Shown here piece after piece: positions 51,401 to 60,400 of a stretch of 64,000 nt of DNA (position 1 is its first letter; the number at the start of each line of letters is the position of its first letter). The position numbers and the translations under genes were made by a program. Below the pieces are notes generated by a model, which did not search any database, had not been told where the DNA came from, and was given only the letters and a program-made list of their open reading frames with translations. The stretch is from JAMZMI01 sp047632435 (GTDB lineage Bacteria; Bacteroidota; Bacteroidia; Cytophagales; Cyclobacteriaceae), in the NCBI GenBank assembly GCA_047632435.1, contig JBLICU010000001.1:1-64000 (forward strand), read 5' to 3'.

Positions 51401-52918
51401 ATGAAAAACATCCTTTACTTATTTCTATTTCTATTATTTTCATGTAATGGTGGTGTGAATCCAGAACCAAAAGACAACACCGAAATTGCCTATACCTATT
51501 TCGAAGAATCAACTGAAAATTTTGTAAATCCAGAGCGTGGATTCTACCGCTACTCCGCCACCAGAGCTTCACAGTATCAAAATTTATCACTCAATACATT
51601 GGTGAGAAACCGGGATGAAACCTCTTCTTCAGGAGCGACTTATGCTACTTTCAATTCTCTTGTTTTCAGGTATTTCATTCTTGATTCTTTTACGAATGCA
51701 CCTATCTCCGAGTCTTTTTTGGCTGATTTGCAGGAAGACTTTGATATTGCGCGGGAAGCTGGCGTGAAGTTGATTCCTAGATTTACCTATACCACAACTG
51801 CCTCACCGGGAGATTGCGCAGAGGGATTTATATGTCCTCCTTATGGTGACGCCCCAAAAAGCAGAGTGCTTGAGCATATAGCGCAGATCGGGCCAGTGTT
51901 GGGAGAGAATGCAGATGTTATTCTCACCGTACAGATGGGCTTCATCGGGGTATGGGGAGAAAATTATTATACCGACTATTTTGGTGATGCTTCACCCAAT
52001 TCCAATCAAGGAAAATTACTTGATGAAAACTGGAGCGATAGGATAGAAGTGTTAATAGCCTTGTTAGAAGCCCTGCCTGGAGAACTCACCGTACAGGTGC
52101 GCTATCCTCAATTTAAACAACGAGCTGTTTACGGTATTGATGCTAATACCAAGGTAGCTTCTCTCAGTTTGTCGGAGGCTTTTGGTGGAAGCTACAAAGC
52201 GAGAATTGGTTTTCACAATGATTGCTTATTCGCTAGTTCGGATGATTTCGGTACTTACGTTGACTATGGCAACAGCTCTACACCCAGACGTACAGATATT
52301 GGCAATCTAAAAAATTATTTTGCGGAGGATAGCAAATATGGAATTGTTGGTGGTGAAACTTGCTCAGATGGATATAGTCCTAGGAATGACTGTTCACCAA
52401 TTGGCGTGGCAGATGAGGATCTGAGATTGCTTCATTATACCTATTTGAATGCTGATTATAACAATGAAGTAAACAACGACTGGGTAGATGGTGGTTGCAT
52501 GGAAGATATTAAACGGAATATGGGCTACCGCATCGTGCTCGACAGTGCGCAACTACCATCAGAGAAAAAGGCATCCGAAACATTCGATGTAAAGTTTCAT
52601 TTTAGAAATATAGGTTATGCAGCTCCTACAAGAGAAAGATCTGTTTATCTGATACTGGTAAATGAAAGCTCTGCAGCAGAAATTAGATTGCCTTTCGAGA
52701 CAGATATTCGTTTATGGCATGATCAAGTTGATTTGATACAGTCTTTTGACATACCAGAAGGTACTCCTGCCGGAAATTATGATTTGATGATCTCTTTGCC
52801 AGACATTCATGAGTCCATTGCCGATAGGCCAGAATACGCCATTCGTCTCGCTAATACAGAAATGTGGGAGGAGCAGTCTGGATACAATAATTTGAACCTT
52901 CAGGTCACAATTCAGTAA
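51401..52918 (+). CDS. DUF4874/DUF4832 putative glycosidase lipoprotein
   Basis: 505 residues. A lipobox (LFLFLLFSC) anchors it to a membrane. The body matches the 41865 protein along its length: NPERGFYRYS, AGVKLIPRFTY, TVQMGFIGVWGENYYTDYF, IGFHNDCLFASSDDFGTY, GGETCSDGYSP, LHYTYLNADYNNEV. No sorting or binding modules follow, so it is the minimal catalytic form. Conserved Asp, Glu, His and Trp in these loops point to a barrel glycosidase. It follows the SusD terminator and precedes GH31 by 23 nt, so those two likely share a promoter. Confidence 0.78.
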   Translation: MKNILYLFLFLLFSCNGGVNPEPKDNTEIAYTYFEESTENFVNPERGFYRYSATRASQYQNLSLNTLVRNRDETSSSGATYATFNSLVFRYFILDSFTNAPISESFLADLQEDFDIAREAGVKLIPRFTYTTTASPGDCAEGFICPPYGDAPKSRVLEHIAQIGPVLGENADVILTVQMGFIGVWGENYYTDYFGDASPNSNQGKLLDENWSDRIEVLIALLEALPGELTVQVRYPQFKQRAVYGIDANTKVASLSLSEAFGGSYKARIGFHNDCLFASSDDFGTYVDYGNSSTPRRTDIGNLKNYFAEDSKYGIVGGETCSDGYSPRNDCSPIGVADEDLRLLHYTYLNADYNNEVNNDWVDGGCMEDIKRNMGYRIVLDSAQLPSEKKASETFDVKFHFRNIGYAAPTRERSVYLILVNESSAAEIRLPFETDIRLWHDQVDLIQSFDIPEGTPAGNYDLMISLPDIHESIADRPEYAIRLANTEMWEEQSGYNNLNLQVTIQ

Positions 52919-52941
52919 TTTTTCATTCCTATTTTTTTGTC

Positions 52942-54540
52942 ATGATAAAGTACAACAATATTCAAGTTAAGACTGTTTTAGCCTTCATTTTTCTTCTTTC
53001 CTTAACCAATATGTATGGACAGAAAGCTTCAGAGCAAAAAACCATAGCCATTGAGCCAGGTGAGCATTGGTGGGGTGGAGTAGTCAGAGATGGGCATATG
53101 ATGCCATTTGATTCTTCCTATTCGGTAAACATGTTTGGAGACAACAAAGGCAATCAGATACAACCTTTGCTGGTTTCGGATCATGGAAGGGTGATTTGGT
53201 CGGAAGATCCAATTGAATTTGCCACCAAAGATGGACAGATTGTGGTTTCATCTGGATCTGCAATCCTATTGAATAAAGCCGGAACTTCACTCAAAGATGC
53301 ATTTCTATTTGCCTCTTCAACCTATTTTCCACCTTCTGGAAAAAAACCTGATGAACTTCTTTTCACAAGCCCGCAATACAATACCTGGATTGAGTTGATT
53401 TACGATCAGAATCAGGCTGATATTTTGGACTATGCAAACAAAATCATTGCGAATGGATTTCCTCCAGGTGTTATTATGATTGATGACAACTGGCAGGAAG
53501 ATTATGGGAAATGGAACTTTCACCCAGGGCGTTTTGATAATCCAAAGGCCATGATTGATTCGCTGCACAGCATGGAATTTAAGGTGATGATGTGGATCTG
53601 TCCATTTGTGAGCCCAGATTGTGATGTGTACCGTGATTTGAGCAGTAAAGGTTACTTCTTAAAAGAACCAGTAGGGAATGATCCACTTATCGTGCGTTGG
53701 TGGAATGGGGCGAGTGCTGTGCTGGACTTTACCAATCCGGGTGCGGTGAAATGGTTCAGCTCACAATTGCAGTTTCTCAGTGAAACATATGGTGTTGATG
53801 GATTCAAACTGGATGCCGGAGATAGCTATTTCTACAATCAACCTTCAAAATCTTTCATTCCAAACGCTACACCCAATGACCACACATATTCTTTTCAGCA
53901 ATTTGGATTAGAATACCCACTCAACGAATACCGTTCTTCATGGAAGATGGGCGGTCAGCCACTTGCTCAAAGACTGCATGACAAAGGCCATAATTGGGAT
54001 GATCTGCAGGTATTGATCCCTCAGATGCTCCTTCAAGGACTTATTGGTTACCCGTTTAGCTGCCCGGACATGATAGGTGGTGGTGATTACGGCTCTTTTA
54101 TCAATTTGTATAAGGTAGATCAGGAATTGATAGTGAGGTCGGCACAAGTGCATGCACTTATGCCGATGATGCAGTTTTCTGTGGCTCCATGGCGTGTATT
54201 AGATAGTTCAAAACTTGAGGCAATCAAAAAGGCGATAGAAATTAGAGAGTACTATTTACCAACTATTATGGAGCTCTTGGAAACTGCAACAAAAACAGGA
54301 GAGCCCATTGTAAGGATGATGGAGTATGAGTTTCCAGGTCTGGGTTATGAAGGGATAAAAGATCAATTCATGCTTGGAAGTAATATTTTAGTTGCGCCAG
54401 TTTTGGAAAAAGGTGCTCAAATCAGAAAGGTGGTTCTACCAAAGGGTAAATGGATTTACAAAGAAAAGGTATACAAAGGAGGTAAAACTATCATAGTCAA
54501 TGTAGATATAACAGATATACCTGTTTTCAAGAAAATATAG
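52942..54540 (+). CDS. GH31-family alpha-glycosidase
   Basis: 532 residues, short for GH31 because some accessory domains are missing. A signal peptide ends at LTNMYGQ. The barrel carries PGVIMIDDNWQEDYGKW, FKVMMWICPFVSPD, the nucleophile region DGFKLDAGD (Asp291) and the acid/base region CPDMIGGGDYG (Asp376), then MMQFSVAPWRVL. GH31 includes alpha-glucosidases, alpha-galactosidases and an alpha-N-acetylgalactosaminidase group; the locus favours the last or an alpha-galactosidase. Periplasmic. Confidence 0.85.
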   Translation: MIKYNNIQVKTVLAFIFLLSLTNMYGQKASEQKTIAIEPGEHWWGGVVRDGHMMPFDSSYSVNMFGDNKGNQIQPLLVSDHGRVIWSEDPIEFATKDGQIVVSSGSAILLNKAGTSLKDAFLFASSTYFPPSGKKPDELLFTSPQYNTWIELIYDQNQADILDYANKIIANGFPPGVIMIDDNWQEDYGKWNFHPGRFDNPKAMIDSLHSMEFKVMMWICPFVSPDCDVYRDLSSKGYFLKEPVGNDPLIVRWWNGASAVLDFTNPGAVKWFSSQLQFLSETYGVDGFKLDAGDSYFYNQPSKSFIPNATPNDHTYSFQQFGLEYPLNEYRSSWKMGGQPLAQRLHDKGHNWDDLQVLIPQMLLQGLIGYPFSCPDMIGGGDYGSFINLYKVDQELIVRSAQVHALMPMMQFSVAPWRVLDSSKLEAIKKAIEIREYYLPTIMELLETATKTGEPIVRMMEYEFPGLGYEGIKDQFMLGSNILVAPVLEKGAQIRKVVLPKGKWIYKEKVYKGGKTIIVNVDITDIPVFKKI

Positions 54541-54608
54541 CTATAACCAGATGTCTTAACTGTAAATTTTATCAGGGCTGCATTTAAGATTCACCATTTA
54601 TAGACGAT

Positions 54609-54646
54609 AAAAGCCCATTTAAAGTACTTTCAATGGGTCTTCTTTT
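54609..54646. terminator. Weak hairpin between convergent genes
   Basis: GCCCATT pairs with AATGGGT around a 12 nt loop, with AAAA before and a T-rich run after. It lies between the GH31 and the convergent DUF4832-like gene. Confidence 0.55.
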
Positions 54647-54690
54647 TTCCAAAGTATACTCAAATATTTAGTCTGTAAGTTTTGGCGTAT

Positions 54691-56223
54691 TCAATCCAAC
54701 ACGATTTTCTGAATACCAAGAGACGTGCGTACGATATAGAGTCCCGATTTAGCGTTGATGGCTCCTTTGGGTATTCTTAAAGAAGTGGTTTTTCCATCCT
54801 TCATGTGCCGGTATACTACCTTGCCTTGCATGTCGTAGATAATGACCTCATCTAATGAAAGACTTTCGGATCTGATAATTATTTGACCTGATTGTTCGAA
54901 TGCAAAGAAGGCTTTATTTACTTCGCTTTTTTTTTGTGAATTCAGAGTCTCCTCTATTTCTTGAGGCACATATACATACGGATCATTGATAGTGCCGTAA
55001 TATTCAATTTTTTGAGTTGGCAATATTCTGTCGCTTTCTATGGTTAACACTGGCTGATCCCCACCGGAAGCAATTGTGCTGGTTAATGTTTCGCCAGGGC
55101 TGAGTAGTTTCAGAGATTCACTCGTGCGGATACCATTAACGGCCACATATGCGTCATAATAAAAGGGAGCCACACCTACATTTTCGATTTCAACGATCGA
55201 TGCATCAGCCGAAACCTGAAATGAGTTGATTTTGAACCTGTAGCCCATGTACATGCTTGCTGCTTTGATTCGCTCTATAGATTGGTACCGGCTCTGATCA
55301 TTTCCATTGATATAGCTCATATGAAAATCCTCTACGGCAGTCTCAAAAGCAATTCCGTGAGCACCTACATGTTCATTTAGGACATTTTCTTGGTCATAGT
55401 CGGTGTAGTAGCTAAACTCGCCCCCAGCAGGAGTTCTTTTATAACGTTCGCGATCAAAGAAATTCCAATTGCTTGTATTATATCCTCCATGTCCCTTATG
55501 CATGAATGAATCATCGAAAAGTCCAAAGCGCAGATCTTTTAATTCTGGTTGGCTTATAAAAGGAGAGTAAGTATCGCTCGCAGCATCAATCGAAACGCTC
55601 CAATGGGTAGAAACAAACACAGTATCCAGATGTTTGAAAAAACTTGTCTGAAATTCTTTGCTAGGAAAGGTTTCTCCAAGTTTAAATGGCCCATCATAGA
55701 TGTGGTATTCTGCCCAAAGTCCAAAGCCAGTCTGTATGAATGCCAATCTGGGATCATCGTCATATTCCCTGGCATACTCAGTGTAAAAGTCAATCGTGAA
55801 TTCTTTCAATTCGGGATGGGTCCAATCAGGGAAATATGTATCTCTACCTTCTGATTTTCCCATTGTCTCGTTATAATCATCAAGATCCTTAATGTATTCA
55901 GGTACTGTGGTAGTGCGCCCAGGATAAGAGAACCTAAATCTTAATACGGCCTGATGATTTCTTGCAGCCATATCATCCAGCAATTCTTCAACAGGTGTCC
56001 AATCATAAATTCCTTTCCCCTTCACAACATCTGCGTACGACATATAGGAGTACTCTAAAGAAATAGCATCTGTTTCAATGCGTGAATTGCCAGGCCAGAA
56101 TACAATACCTGTCATCGGTTGCACAGTTTCTATCTGGCTATCGATCTCAATCATGGTGTAATCCTGAGCATATAAGCAAGGTGATATGGTTGCAAGGAAT
56201 AGAGAAGTAAGTTTATTAATCAT
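54691..56223 (-). CDS. DUF4832-related secreted protein with type IX sorting domain
   Basis: 510 residues. A signal peptide ends near PCLYAQ. The barrel shows the same order of motifs as the two other DUF4832 proteins in a more divergent form: NHQAVLRFRFSYP, RLAFIQTGFGLWAEYHIY, FGLFDDSFMHKGHGGYN, GGEFSYYTDYDQENVLNEH, AASMYMGYRFKINSF. A beta-sandwich and a C-terminal sorting domain (VIYDMQGKVVYRHMKDG, GLYIVRTSLGIQKIVLD) follow. It is a putative third glycosidase of the locus. No operon partner. Confidence 0.72.
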   Translation of the reverse strand: MINKLTSLFLATISPCLYAQDYTMIEIDSQIETVQPMTGIVFWPGNSRIETDAISLEYSYMSYADVVKGKGIYDWTPVEELLDDMAARNHQAVLRFRFSYPGRTTTVPEYIKDLDDYNETMGKSEGRDTYFPDWTHPELKEFTIDFYTEYAREYDDDPRLAFIQTGFGLWAEYHIYDGPFKLGETFPSKEFQTSFFKHLDTVFVSTHWSVSIDAASDTYSPFISQPELKDLRFGLFDDSFMHKGHGGYNTSNWNFFDRERYKRTPAGGEFSYYTDYDQENVLNEHVGAHGIAFETAVEDFHMSYINGNDQSRYQSIERIKAASMYMGYRFKINSFQVSADASIVEIENVGVAPFYYDAYVAVNGIRTSESLKLLSPGETLTSTIASGGDQPVLTIESDRILPTQKIEYYGTINDPYVYVPQEIEETLNSQKKSEVNKAFFAFEQSGQIIIRSESLSLDEVIIYDMQGKVVYRHMKDGKTTSLRIPKGAINAKSGLYIVRTSLGIQKIVLD

Positions 56224-56361
56224 AAGTTTTTGCTTGGTTAACTTGATTCAAATATACAAAAGAAAGGTTTATAACTTTCAAAACATAACTAAATAGATAA
56301 AGTTATTTGCTTTAATCTTTTTTATAAACTACTTTCACATAACCAGCGGTAAAATAGAATT

Positions 56362-56412
56362 CCGGGCTAATGGATCGATAAAGTGTTATCATGAAACAAA
56401 GCCCGGTTTTTT
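56362..56412 (+). terminator. Orphan intrinsic terminator
   Basis: CCGGGCT (56362-56368) pairs with AGCCCGG (56400-56406), followed by TTTTTT. The loop is long (31 nt). No plus-strand gene ends nearby. Confidence 0.65.
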
Positions 56413-56522
56413 CAATTTGTCAGTTCATTTATTCAGATATTGATACAGGTAGCTTATTTAGATTCTTAGAAACCAACCGAATTGTTGTTCATTTTTATTC
56501 ATATTAGATAGTTTGTTTTAGG

Positions 56523-56549
56523 GCCGGATTCCATATCCGGCTTTTTTTT
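56523..56549 (+). terminator. Orphan intrinsic terminator
   Basis: GCCGGAT pairs with ATCCGGC around TCCAT, followed by eight T. No plus-strand gene ends nearby. Confidence 0.85.
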
Positions 56550-56699
56550 GCATAAGCAGCACCTCTTTCCTCGGTTAGCTCATAGGATCATCTCCACCCA
56601 GAATAAAATTTTCTTTGCAGTGATATGTTTTTTGATTCCTTCTCGTAAATTCAAGAATCAGGGGTTCAATAAATTGGGAGGCAAATTAGTTTGAATAAG

Positions 56700-56826
56700 A
56701 TGGAAGAATTAGTAAGTCAGGTACTTAATTAGTCAGGGTTGGAAAAGGGCTCATTATTGAGACTCTCAATAATTGGCGATTGAAAGAAAGTCCAGACCGG
56801 ACAATCAGTAATAATCCAGAAGAAAA
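56700..56826 (+). pseudogene. Decayed 5' part of a Crp/Fnr-family regulator gene
   Basis: ATG at 56700 followed by EELVSQVLN, a stop, SGLEKGSLL, then KKVQTGQSVI. This matches the start of the intact regulator at 61443 (NELVGEVLDKSGLEKGLIKEILSIGRLKKVRAGQSVI) codon by codon over about 40 residues. In-frame stops interrupt it and similarity ends near 56826. The rest of the gene is absent, and the symporter relic follows on the other strand. Confidence 0.8.
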
Positions 56827-56845
56827 CAGTTAGTGAAATTGAACT

Positions 56846-57397
56846 CTAAATCATACAGATTATGCCAATAGGCACCTTCCATGGTCCTTTAGCATTTTCC
56901 ATATAAAGGCCTCCGGTTTTTGATTGATTTACGATTTTATTGCATCTAGATGCATCGGGTTGTACTTCGTTGATAAGATTTATAAGTACCATCAAGCTCT
57001 TTGGAGTAGTAAAATAGGCTGTGGTGTTACAGGAAACTGTAGCAATTCCAAGTCCGATGACCAATTGTTGCCAAGCCCAAGTGCATGATGTATTATATTG
57101 AAATAGATAGCTACCAAGAAGCTCATAAGCATAGTTGCTAATTCACTTGTAGTGTTGAATCGACACCAAGTCCAATTGCCTGAAACTTAATTTTGCCTGA
57201 CAATATCTGTAACTAAATTGGGCGATCCGTGGAAAAGGTAGTGGCGATCATGGTCCTAATAACCACCAGGCATTTTACCGCTCACTGTGAAATAATCGAT
57301 TGAGTTTTTGTTTTCTCTTGCGACCCATATCCATATCACCAGAGAGATAATGAAAAGGCCAATGATCATTGACCAGTCCAAAGTATTTAACGCACAT
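56846..57397 (-). pseudogene. Decayed sodium/solute symporter with a large internal deletion
   Basis: Reading the minus strand from 57397, LDWSMIIGLFIISLVIWIWVA, YFTVSGKMPG, PNLVTDIVRQN and GNWTWC match the N-terminus of the intact symporter at 29557-31335. The next residues, RFNTTSELATMLMSFLVAIYFNIIHHALG, match a segment more than 300 residues further on, and the relic ends with ENAKGPWKVPIGIICMI. Several stops and frameshifts interrupt it. The join falls where both parent segments have adjacent Trp codons. It lies downstream of the fused haloperoxidase gene. Confidence 0.85.
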
Positions 57398-57497
57398 GAT
57401 TTCTAATGGAAAGTTCATAGTAAGTGTTGAGAAGATAAAAAGGGTTAGGTAATTATAGAAATAGAAATACTAATTACAATTAGTTTCTTAGGGAAAA

Positions 57498-60400
57498 TTA
57501 GTTAACGATTATCTTCCGGGTATCAGATCCAATCTGAAGTAAATAGACTCCTGAAGACAAACTTGGTAAGTATAATTCAATTGAGTTGTTTTTGGAGCTT
57601 TCAGCAGTTGTTATATTCATAATTTCATAGCCAGAAAGGTTAATTACTTTTATCGTTAATGATGTTTGAACAGCTTTATTAAACGATATATGTAATATAT
57701 TTCCTACAATCGGATTGGGAAATACTTGCCAATTCGAATCTTCAATTACCCCTGCTGAGGTCAAAACTCCATTAAAATACGTTAATGCAAATTCAAAAGC
57801 CTCCTGACCAATTTGCTTACCGATAAGTCTTCCAGGAATATCATCTGCTGGCGGATGAATACCTCCCCATATTCTGGAAAGGCTGCATTGATCTGAGGCG
57901 TCAATATACTTAGCCCATTGTAGGATGATATTTGCTGTTGGGCCTTCTTCAAAAACAAGAAATTCATTTCTTTCGGCCATAAATTCACTCATTCCTCCTG
58001 GAAAATATTCATTTCCTGTAATCCTAGTTAATATTTCGGCTCCAGCTCTGGAAAAGGTAGAGTGACCGGAAATAAAGCCGGCAAATGGAGGTGTTACGAA
58101 TGATGGCCTTTGATAAGGAGACCAATTTGCCCCATAAATCCAATCGACACCTGCCACATCAATATCTGGGTTGTCTATAAAATGCGGTCCCTTCCAAGCT
58201 TTTATTTTAATTTCATTGATGAATTCCCCTGACGTTCCGGCTAATACATCATCGGCTTTGATTAATTCAATGTACCCTTCAATCAAAGGAATACCTGCTT
58301 GATGATAATTCGGCAAATCTTGACTTGTACACTGGCCTTTTGATACCATATATCGAATGGCTGAGATTGGCCGAATGAAGTCATAATAGCCTTTAATGCC
58401 CCAGGCAGCAATGGCGGCATCATGCATTGCACCGCCCAAAATAAAGTAGGATTTTATATCCCAATCTAAATCGCTCAACTCAGGCCCCTCGCCCCCAAAA
58501 CGTTTTTGAGTCAAGGGATGATCAGATACATAATTTAAAATGGTAAACCAATGTCCTGGGGGTGTTTCAGATTCAGGACCATCTGCCCAAAATTCGGCTA
58601 ATACACGTGCATAATCTGATCTTTTAACAACTTGAGGTGTATATGCCTTTCCAGTAACTGGATTTATATCATAACCTTTTCCAATATCTCCACCTTCAAA
58701 TTCATTGTAAAAATCTTTTAGTTTTGGAATGGATGTCGGGTAGTAATTGATATTTCCCTGAGCTCCGGGCGAAATATCTATTGTTGTTTCATCTAATGGA
58801 TCGAGTTGTGATGACCAGAGGGCTACCAGTGTGAACCCCCATTTATAATCTTCGGATAAAACTGAATTAGTTGTGTCGATCAATGGAGGTGCACCGGGAT
58901 CATGATAAACCCAATATTCATATCCATCTTTTTCTTTTATAGTCAAATCATTTTCATCCATCGAAAACGGGATTACGGATCCCCATTCAGGGCTTAAAAA
59001 TTCAGGAACTCCTTTTCCAATTTCATTTCCGGCCTGGTCAATAAAGGTATCAAATGCCAGTGGTTGCCAGTGATTTGGATCGACCAAGGATGAATCCCCA
59101 GGTCTTAAAGGGTAGAAGGGGTTATTTTTTGGCTGATAAAACTTATTGGCATATAGATTTTGCTCGTTGGATCCATCCTGATGTCCAAATTCAATTATTT
59201 TTTGCGCAATGTAGTTACCCAATGCAGCTGGAGATCCATTGGAGTAATCGCGCGATGTAAAAAATTCATCATACCCCAAAAGGATAAAGAGTTTTGAGAA
59301 TTCATCATGCGTCCTTAAGGCGCTTGGGGAGTTCTTGAATCGGTGATTGAGCAATCGAAACGCAGCATAGCTGATTGCCTCCTCTTGTGCTGCGACTTTG
59401 TTTTCAGGTTGTTTGATTCCGGTAAATGGGGAATAAAAACCATTAATTGATTTTCCAAGTAAATAGGTGGATGCATTATCATCATAAACAGCCCATGCAT
59501 CATACATGGCTACTGAGGTATGAAAAAGATTTCTAGCATGGATGGTTGGTCTTGCCAAGTCAGTTCTAATGGCATCCAACATCGCTTCATTCCACAATCT
59601 TGGGACTGAATATCCTGTGCCTGATATTGTTGATTCCGGTTTTAATAATGTGGGGTTTGGGATTGTATTTTCATTTAATAGGGCAGTTCTGTATCGGTTG
59701 GAATCAAAAATTTCCAGTGACTCATTCTGAATCGCCAACAATTTTGTGTTTGATTGAAGCTGTGCATATTTTTCGATTGAGTTATCTGGCCAGTAAATAG
59801 TTATTGAATCAACAATTTCAGCCGGTCCTAAACCAAAATGAAGAACAAAACTATTTTGAGAGGCATACCCTGAACCAACTGTGACTTCATCCACTAATTT
59901 CTCGCCATTGACCAAAAGTTCTACCCGTGTTCCAACCCCGAATTTATTGGAAGTTGTACCAATCAGATTTAATTCAAGCCAATTACCACTTGATTGAAGG
60001 TTCCTGAAGACTTGAATTCCTCCTTGTCCCGAATTTGCTACAATCAAATCCAAAAACCCATCTGAATTGAGATCAGAATATGCGCAACCATAGCTGTTAC
60101 TTGGATTGGAAAGCGGGCTGGTTATGGATGGTTTGTCAAAGCCTCCTTGTCCATCATTGAAAAAAAGCTGGTTGATACCCGCAGTATTTATACTATTGGA
60201 AAAAAAGATATCCGTGAAAGTATCATTGTTGATGTCGGCACATAAAACGCCCCATGACATAGATAAATCTGCTAAACCTGTGCTTGCAGCCATATCTTCA
60301 AACGTGCCATCTTGTTGCTGTATGAGTAATCTGTTGTTCGAATAATAAGACAAATAAAGATCATATTTTGAATCGTGGTTGAAATCGGCAAAATCGACCC

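Larger units (their letters stand above)
56224..56699. other. Gene-free region with two orphan terminators
   Basis: No gene is supported in these 476 nt. Two strong terminator hairpins lie here, listed separately, with no coding gene upstream of them on the plus strand. Confidence 0.55.
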
